19,725 nt of DNA from JAXGPP01 sp964436865 (GTDB lineage Bacteria; Planctomycetota; Planctomycetia; Pirellulales; Thermoguttaceae): positions 1 to 19,725 of the forward strand of contig CAYTFK010000101.1 in the NCBI GenBank assembly GCA_964436865.1. Direction: 5' to 3'. Numbering within the stretch: the stretch's first letter is position 1; each line of letters starts with the position of its first letter. The notes beneath the pieces are model-generated. The model saw nothing but the letters and a program-made list of their open reading frames with translations. It searched no databases and was not told the origin of the DNA. Made by a program: the position numbers and the translations under genes. Shown here in pieces: positions 14,793 to 19,725 of the stretch.

Positions 14793-16121
14793 ATGAGCGA
14801 TTCACATTCCATCTCCCGCCGGCAGTTTGTGGCGGGCGCGTCGGCGGCGATGTTGGCCGGCACAACGGTACGGGCGGCCGATAAACCGGCTACCGGCGGG
14901 GGACCCAAATTGGCCATTGAAGGCGGGGAAGCGGTAGTGAAAGTACGGCCGTCGTCCGGACATCGTTGGGGCGATCTGGAGCGCAAGCAGCTCGAAGAAA
15001 TGCTCGGGCAGGAATCGCTCTTCTATTGGCAGGGCCCGCAGACGAAAGCGCTGACCGAGCGTTTTCAGGCGGTCTGCCCGTTGGAGCACGTGCAAACATG
15101 CTCTTCGGGGACTGCAGCGCTTCACATTGCCGTGGCGGCGGCCGGCATCGGCCTGGGAGACGAGGTCATCACCGCGCCCATTACCGACATCGGCAGCGTG
15201 ATCGGCGTGCTCTATCAGCAGGCCGTGCCGGTTTTCGCCGACCTGGGCGAGGGGACGTACAATCTCGACCCGGCCGATGTTGAGCGGCGGATCACCCCCA
15301 AGACCAAGGCGATCATCGCCGTCCACCTCACGGGCAATCCCTGCGACCTCGACGCGCTGAAGGCGATTGCCGACCGCCACAACCTGATCCTGATCGAAGA
15401 CTGCGCCCAGGCCTGGGGGGCGAAGTACCGCGGCCGTCCGATCGGCACCGTGGGGCACTTCGCCTGCTTCTCGCTGCAGAACTCGAAGCACATTACGTGC
15501 GGCGACGGCGGCGTGGTCGCCTCCAGCGACGGGCGATTTGGCCCGCTGTTGCAGAAATTCGGCGACAAGGGGGGCGATCGGCGGAAGTGGGGCGGATTCG
15601 ACGCCTTCGCGACCAACTACCGGATGAGCGAACCTCAGGCCGCAGTGGCCGCCGCGCAACTGGAACGGCTCGAACCGATCGTCGCCAAACGCGCGCGGCT
15701 GGGCAACCTGCTTACCGAGAAGATCGCCGATGTCCCGGGCATTATTCCCCACCAGGTGCATCCGGAAGACCGCGCGGTCTACTGGTTCTACATGCTGCGG
15801 ATCCGTCCCGACGCACTGCGCTGCGACCGTTCCCAGTTCGTCAAGGCCGTGGCGGCCGAAGGGGCTTCGGTGCAAGGGGGTTATATAAAAGTCCCCCTGT
15901 ATGGCGAGCCTGTCTTCCAGAAGCACGCCTTCTTCGCGGGCCGCTGGCCGGTCAAGGAGATGGGCCTGACCGAGATGGATTTCTCCAAGCACAAGTGCCC
16001 CGAGGCCGAGGCGATTCTGGAAACGGGCATGCGCGTGCCGATCAACGAGAACATGACCGAGGAGTACATCCTCCAGGTAGCAGCGGCGATTCGCAAGGTG
16101 GCCCAGTATTACGCGGCGTGA
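14793..16121 (+). CDS. Tat-exported DegT/DnrJ/EryC1/StrS-family PLP enzyme, copy 2
   Basis: A 442-aa paralogue of its two neighbours. The signal is SRRQF (8-12) with a short hydrophobic stretch ending TVRA, cleavage near residue 28. The PLP core shows CSSGTAAL (103-110), IIAVHLTGNPCDLDAL (174-189), IEDCAQAWGAKYRG with D203 and FSLQNSKHITCGDGG with K232. ATG 14793 is clear because AGGAGG stands eight bases before it; the in-frame ATG at 14748 lies in the spacer and gives a non-signal extension. In family members the lysine carries PLP and transfers an amino group to a keto-sugar or similar carbonyl. It sits 54 bp behind copy 1 and is followed by a spacer of about 290 bp holding a Uma2-like relic. 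The residues around the cofactor differ from copies 1 and 3, suggesting different substrates rather than a recent duplication. Confidence 0.92.
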   Translation: MSDSHSISRRQFVAGASAAMLAGTTVRAADKPATGGGPKLAIEGGEAVVKVRPSSGHRWGDLERKQLEEMLGQESLFYWQGPQTKALTERFQAVCPLEHVQTCSSGTAALHIAVAAAGIGLGDEVITAPITDIGSVIGVLYQQAVPVFADLGEGTYNLDPADVERRITPKTKAIIAVHLTGNPCDLDALKAIADRHNLILIEDCAQAWGAKYRGRPIGTVGHFACFSLQNSKHITCGDGGVVASSDGRFGPLLQKFGDKGGDRRKWGGFDAFATNYRMSEPQAAVAAAQLERLEPIVAKRARLGNLLTEKIADVPGIIPHQVHPEDRAVYWFYMLRIRPDALRCDRSQFVKAVAAEGASVQGGYIKVPLYGEPVFQKHAFFAGRWPVKEMGLTEMDFSKHKCPEAEAILETGMRVPINENMTEEYILQVAAAIRKVAQYYAA

Positions 16122-16152
16122 GCCGCGCGTTGAGCCTGGCGCTGTAAAATAG

Positions 16153-16308
16153 GAGTGGACGGGCGAACCGAGCGACTGTGCCTCTCCCACGGCGATCGAC
16201 GAAGACGGCTTGCTCGACGCCGGCGACCTTCTGCCCGGCTTCGAGATACCGCTCAAGGATTGATTTGCCCGCGCACAACGCAGGGTTCCACGGCAGAGGA
16301 AGAACTGA
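16153..16308 (+). pseudogene. Possible remnant of a Uma2-type nuclease gene (C-terminal end only)
   Basis: In the spacer between the second and third DegT genes one plus-strand frame reads, from 16153, a peptide ending DEDGLLDAGDLLPGFEIPLKD, a stop (16261-16263), then FARAQRRVPRQRKN and a second stop. The LPGF-x-(I/L)-PL...LFARA pattern is the usual C-terminus of Uma2/DUF820 family proteins, which are multi-copy in cyanobacteria and planctomycetes. The catalytic PD-(D/E)XK core is absent and an in-frame stop interrupts the tail, so if real it is a dead fragment. An in-frame stop (16150-16152) bounds it on the left. The rest of 16122-16410 shows no gene, and the TAAAAT at 16145 has no partner. 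Confidence 0.4.
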
Positions 16309-16410
16309 AGTGACGGCCGCGGCTTGTGTGTCGAGGTGTGGGTGGAGTAGGATGGGCGCGAGGTCAGAATAAGCCTTCTGGACACCGACTCAATATGAAG
16401 GGAAAGTCCG

Positions 16411-17778
16411 ATGAACGGGCCGATGAAAAACCGTCGTGAGTTCCTGGCCACCGTGGGCGCCGCCGGCGCCGCTTCGATGCTGGCCGGATCGGTGGGAGCG
16501 GGCACGGGTGTGGCTGCCGACGGTAAGGAGCGGCTGGCGATCGACGGCGGGACGCCGATTCGCAAGAATGGGCTGCATTATCAGCCTTACGGACCTCAGT
16601 TCTACGACGACGTCGAGAAGCAGGAGCTGATCGAGGTGCTGGAGTCGAAATCGCCCTTCCGCTGGCGGGGCGAAGGCTCCAAGGTCCTTCAGTTCGAAAA
16701 GGCTTATGCCGAGCATCTCGGTGTCAAGCACGCCCTGGGTGTGACTTCGGGCACGACGGCGCTTTACACGGCCATGGCCGCCCTGGAGATCGGCCCCGGC
16801 GACGAGGTGATCCTGCCGGCCTGGACCTGGTACGCCGACTACGACACGATCGTCCTCTCCGGCGCGCTGCCCGTGTTCGCCGAGGTCGACGACTCTTTCA
16901 ATATTGATCCCACGGACATCGAAGCCCGGATCACGCCGCGGACCAAGGCGATCATCGCCTGCCATCTCCAGGGCTGCCCGGCCGACCTCGATCCGATCCT
17001 CGCGGTCGCCAGGAAGCACAAGATCCGCGTTCTCGAAGACTGCGCGCAGTGCGCCGGCGGGAAGTACAAGGGCAAATACGTTGGCACGATCGGCGATATC
17101 GGCATCAACAGCTTCCAGCTCAGCAAGACGATCACCGCCGGCGAAGGCGGAGCCGTCACGACCAACGATGCGGAGCTCTTTGAACGGGCCTTGCGTTTCC
17201 ACGACGTCGGCTCGCTCCGAGCGCCTTACACCGAAGCGCTTGGCGGCGGCCTGCTGGCAGCCTTTGCGGCCTGCAACTTCCGCATGAACGAGTTCACCGG
17301 AGCCGTGCTCAAGGGGCAGTTGCAGAAACTGGAGACAATTTGCGGTCGCCTCCGGACCAACGCCCGCAAGGTTCGCGAGGGGATTAAGGATCTGCCGGGC
17401 CTCAAGCTGCGGAAGACGGGCGACGTGGAGGGCGATCTTGGCGTGACCGTGTTCCTCGACATGGGCACGCGGGCCCGCCGCGACCGGTTCCTCCGCGCCT
17501 TGTCGGCCGAGGGAATCGCCGCCTCCGGGCCGGGCGGATCGGCAATCCTGCCGGCCGACGGGCGGATCGAGTCGAAGGCCACGGTGCATCCCGATTGGCC
17601 CTCGTTCAACACGCCGCAGGGAAAGGCGATCAAGTACGGCGCCGAATCCTGCCCGCGGACGGTCGATATTCTCGGCCGCCATGGCGGCGTGATCATGGAT
17701 CCGAACTTCAGCGACGACGATCTCCAGGACATCATCCGCGCGATCCGCAAGGTGTACATGGCGATGCGGACCGCCTGA
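16411..17778 (+). CDS. Tat-exported DegT/DnrJ/EryC1/StrS-family PLP enzyme, copy 3
   Basis: A 455-aa DegT-type PLP enzyme. The twin-arginine signal is KNRREFLATVG (6-16), with a hydrophobic region to about residue 30 and likely cleavage after the Gly/Ala-rich GTGVAA. The cofactor motifs are TSGTTAL (112-118), 'ILPAWTWYADYDTI' (134-147), VLEDCAQCAGGKYKG with D210 and NSFQLSKTITAGEGG with K239. AAGGGA seven bases before the ATG at 16411 supports this start; ATG 16423 is possible and keeps the RR motif. The C-terminal third, with 'AILPADGRIESKATVHPDWP' (about 379-398), differs from copies 1 and 2 and probably shapes the substrate site. As in copies 1 and 2, the lysine is kept, so catalysis is likely retained outside the cytoplasm. 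Confidence 0.92.
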   Translation: MNGPMKNRREFLATVGAAGAASMLAGSVGAGTGVAADGKERLAIDGGTPIRKNGLHYQPYGPQFYDDVEKQELIEVLESKSPFRWRGEGSKVLQFEKAYAEHLGVKHALGVTSGTTALYTAMAALEIGPGDEVILPAWTWYADYDTIVLSGALPVFAEVDDSFNIDPTDIEARITPRTKAIIACHLQGCPADLDPILAVARKHKIRVLEDCAQCAGGKYKGKYVGTIGDIGINSFQLSKTITAGEGGAVTTNDAELFERALRFHDVGSLRAPYTEALGGGLLAAFAACNFRMNEFTGAVLKGQLQKLETICGRLRTNARKVREGIKDLPGLKLRKTGDVEGDLGVTVFLDMGTRARRDRFLRALSAEGIAASGPGGSAILPADGRIESKATVHPDWPSFNTPQGKAIKYGAESCPRTVDILGRHGGVIMDPNFSDDDLQDIIRAIRKVYMAMRTA

Positions 17779-17951
17779 GGATTATGACTCGCAGGTGTGG
17801 GGCATGTCTTCGGCGCACCGGGCGGATTGCTCGCTGAAGAGATGCTCTGCAGGGTACCTCCAGGTGCGTTGAAGACCTACTCCGCGGTCTGGTGCTTCAC
17901 GGAATCCGTCGCGGCAAGTTCAAGACACGCCTCTCAACAGGAATGGTTTAC

Positions 17952-19382
17952 ATGGGAGTGAGCAAGAAGATCTCGCGGCGGCGAATGCTGCAGGCGGCCG
18001 CGGCCGGTTTTGGTCTGCCGTATTTCATCTCCTGCCAGCAGCAACCGGCTTCCATGGCGGGGAAGACTTCTGCGGCGACGAAGTCGGGCCTCAAACCGAG
18101 CCCGAACGAGCAAATCGGCGTCGGCATCATCGGTTGCGGCCGGCGCAACGGGCAACTGATGGCTGGGGTGGGGGGGCAGGGCGCTCCGCCCGCCCACGCG
18201 CGGATTGTCGCCCTCGCCGACTTCAATCTGCAGCGTGCCGACCGATGGGGGAGGGTCCACGGCGTCAGGAAGCAGTACCAGGATTATCGCGAGTTGCTGG
18301 ACCAGAAGGATGTCGATGTCGTCGTCTATGCCACGCCCGAGCACTGGCATTACCTCCCCTGCATTCACGCCTGCCAGGCGGGAAAAGACATTTACGGCGA
18401 GCAGCCTTTGAGTCATACGATCGCCGAGGGGCGGAAGATGATCGAAGCGGTTCGCAAGTACAAGCGGATCTTTCAGACCGGCGAGCAGCAGCGCTCTCAC
18501 CCGGCAACGCGGAAGGCCGTCGAGTTGATCCGCAACGGGCGAATTGGCAAAATCCAGCAGGTCATCGGTTACAACTATCCCAGCGCGTTCGAGTGCAATT
18601 TTCCCGCCCAGCCGATCCCCGACGGGCTCGACTGGGACGCGTGGTGCGGGCCGAATGAGGTGGTGCCGTACCACACCGATCTGTACATATCGCGAGCGCC
18701 CTACGAACCGGAGACCAGTTACTACACGTTCCCCGCCGAGAAATGTGCCGTGGGCCCGGGGTGGATGTCGTTTCGGCCCTACTCGGGCGGCGAACTGCCC
18801 AACTGGGGCTGCCACGGGTTGAGCATGGTTCATTGGGCGCTCGATATGGATGCAAGCGGCCCGGTGGAAATCTGGGTGGACCCCGCTGAGGCGATGCAAA
18901 CAGTGGTCTATGACGCGCCGGAATCGCCGGCCCGCGGCGATGCCCTGTGCTCCAAGGCGTTTATTCACTACAAGTACGCCAACGGGGTCGTGTTGTCGCT
19001 CACCAGCCGAGACAAGAAACTGGGAGGGGGAGCAACGTTCATCGGCGACAAGGGCAAGATTACGATCTTCCGCGGGGGCTACGAGTGCGATCCCGTCGGC
19101 CTCGACAAAGACGACTTGCCGCCAGACGCCGTCCGCGTTTACGAGAGCGACAACCACATGGAGAACTTCTTCGCCTGCGTCGTTTCGCGCAAAGACCCCA
19201 TCATGCCGGTTGAGGCCGGGCACAGCGTGGCCACGCTGTGCCATTTGGGCAACATTGCCCGGCAGTTGGGACGCAAGCTGAAATGGGATCCGCAGCGGGA
19301 AGTCTTTCCCGGCGACGACGAAGCGAACCAGCATCTCGACGTCCCGAAGCGCAAGCGTTTCGAATTGCCCGCTGAGGTGTAG
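17952..19382 (+). CDS. Tat-exported Gfo/Idh/MocA-family oxidoreductase with EQP in place of EKP
   Basis: A 476-aa protein with a Tat signal (SRRRMLQ, 8-14) and a hydrophobic stretch ending PYFISC, a near-lipobox at C28, so possibly a lipoprotein. The dinucleotide fold follows: IGVGIIGCGRRNG (55-67), then 'VDVVVYATPEHWHYLPCIHA' (121-140). The family's EKP motif reads GEQPLSHT (149-156): Q151 replaces the usual lysine (AAG to CAG would suffice). Relatives reduce or oxidise sugars and cyclitols with NAD(P) and are multiplied in planctomycetes. ATG 17952 is preferred because AGGA lies nine bases upstream; upstream starts (17892 GTG, 17943 ATG) only lengthen the N-terminus. The C-terminal part, with 'GWMSFRPYSGGELPNWGCHG', is the usual substrate-binding half. 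How an exported NAD-type protein would obtain cofactor is unclear. Confidence 0.92.
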   Translation: MGVSKKISRRRMLQAAAAGFGLPYFISCQQQPASMAGKTSAATKSGLKPSPNEQIGVGIIGCGRRNGQLMAGVGGQGAPPAHARIVALADFNLQRADRWGRVHGVRKQYQDYRELLDQKDVDVVVYATPEHWHYLPCIHACQAGKDIYGEQPLSHTIAEGRKMIEAVRKYKRIFQTGEQQRSHPATRKAVELIRNGRIGKIQQVIGYNYPSAFECNFPAQPIPDGLDWDAWCGPNEVVPYHTDLYISRAPYEPETSYYTFPAEKCAVGPGWMSFRPYSGGELPNWGCHGLSMVHWALDMDASGPVEIWVDPAEAMQTVVYDAPESPARGDALCSKAFIHYKYANGVVLSLTSRDKKLGGGATFIGDKGKITIFRGGYECDPVGLDKDDLPPDAVRVYESDNHMENFFACVVSRKDPIMPVEAGHSVATLCHLGNIARQLGRKLKWDPQREVFPGDDEANQHLDVPKRKRFELPAEV

Positions 19383-19506
19383 AACCCCTTCCGCCCCACG
19401 GGGCCGCAAGCCCGGTGGACGTGGGCATGCCGCACGACCGCCGTCCGGCTGCCAGCGGCCGCTCTCTCGGAATCGAGACTTGACCGAGCACCAGGAATTC
19501 CAATCC

Positions 19507-19725
19507 ATGAAGTGCACGCAACCCAGGAACCGACAAATGACCCGGCGAGCCATCTCAGCCCTTGTGGCGGCCTGCTGCGCAATGATGGTCACTTACTGCC
19601 CGGCCGCGGACGAAACGCCCAAACCGTCGATCCAATACATTCCTATCGCCTCCCCGGCCGACGCCCCGCCGAGCATGTGGATGTCGGCTGTAGTCGTCGA
19701 CGAGATGCCGCTGGTCTACACCCGG
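19507..19725 (+). CDS. Secreted protein, partial at the right edge; possible RidA/YjgF-like domain
   Basis: The frame from ATG 19507 (an alternative ATG lies in frame at 19537) stays open to the window end (73 codons). The N-terminus has basic residues (TRR) followed by 'AISALVAACCAMMVTYC', a hydrophobic signal-like stretch with a cleavage region around CPAAD. The mature part begins DETPKPSIQYIPIASPADAP and reaches MWMSAVVVDEMPLVYTR. A central V-V-x-D-x-x-PLV-x-T is reminiscent of RidA/YjgF members, which hydrolyse imine/enamine by-products of PLP enzymes. This is a weak hint from about 20 residues. It lies 124 bp after the Gfo/Idh/MocA stop on the same strand. Confidence 0.6.
   Translation, partial: MKCTQPRNRQMTRRAISALVAACCAMMVTYCPAADETPKPSIQYIPIASPADAPPSMWMSAVVVDEMPLVYTR

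Noticed and set aside
14802..16565. 587-codon minus-strand frame opposite the second DegT gene, and similar frames at 16390-17682 and 17934-19592
   Set aside because: They are mirror frames of well-supported plus-strand genes and show no domain.

Overview
The window reads as a GC-rich chromosomal segment of a bacterium in or near the Planctomycetota (Pirellula-like lineages). The evidence is the gene content: Tat-signal Gfo/Idh/MocA and DegT proteins, DUF4058, a uroporphyrinogen-decarboxylase-like methyltransferase and a tiny Phe/Leu-rich membrane peptide. The dispersed spacer repeats (ATGACCAA and CAATTT types) also fit. This is inference from family habits; there is no rRNA or marker gene to confirm it.

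Layout. Positions 1-3471 are a minus-strand block. From right to left it holds a 34-aa membrane peptide, a Nif3-like metal protein, a family 2 glycosyltransferase, and a long protein that overlaps the glycosyltransferase by 4 bp and runs off the left edge. That last protein looks like a divergent BshC. Positions 3697-12289 are a plus-strand one-carbon block: a xylose-isomerase-like TIM barrel, a free corrinoid protein, a fused MetF-MetV methylenetetrahydrofolate reductase, an 84-aa unknown, a pterin-binding methyltransferase of the AcsE/MetH type, formate-tetrahydrofolate ligase, a zinc homocysteine-methyltransferase domain protein, and a translationally coupled UroD-superfamily methyltransferase. 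A convergent DUF4058 gene follows on the minus strand (12315-13079). Positions 13395-19382 carry three tandem, divergent DegT/DnrJ/EryC1-type PLP enzymes, each with a twin-arginine signal, then a Tat-signal Gfo/Idh/MocA protein. A secreted protein starts at 19507 and runs off the right edge.

How the genes may work together. The corrinoid protein, pterin-binding methyltransferase and homocysteine-methyltransferase domain protein correspond one-to-one to three domains of cobalamin-dependent methionine synthase, here as separate polypeptides. MetF and Fhs add methyl-THF and formyl-THF chemistry. The block could be a dissected methionine synthase with its folate feed, or a methyl-group demethylation and oxidation route in which the UroD-like protein handles a methylated substrate. 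No FolD, CODH/ACS or corrinoid-activating ferredoxin-like protein is visible. The right-hand block suggests PLP chemistry outside the cytoplasm, because each DegT protein keeps its Schiff-base lysine and also carries a Tat signal.

No tRNA, rRNA, CRISPR array, intact mobile element or cobalamin riboswitch was recognised. Most other long open frames are antisense shadows produced by the high GC content.
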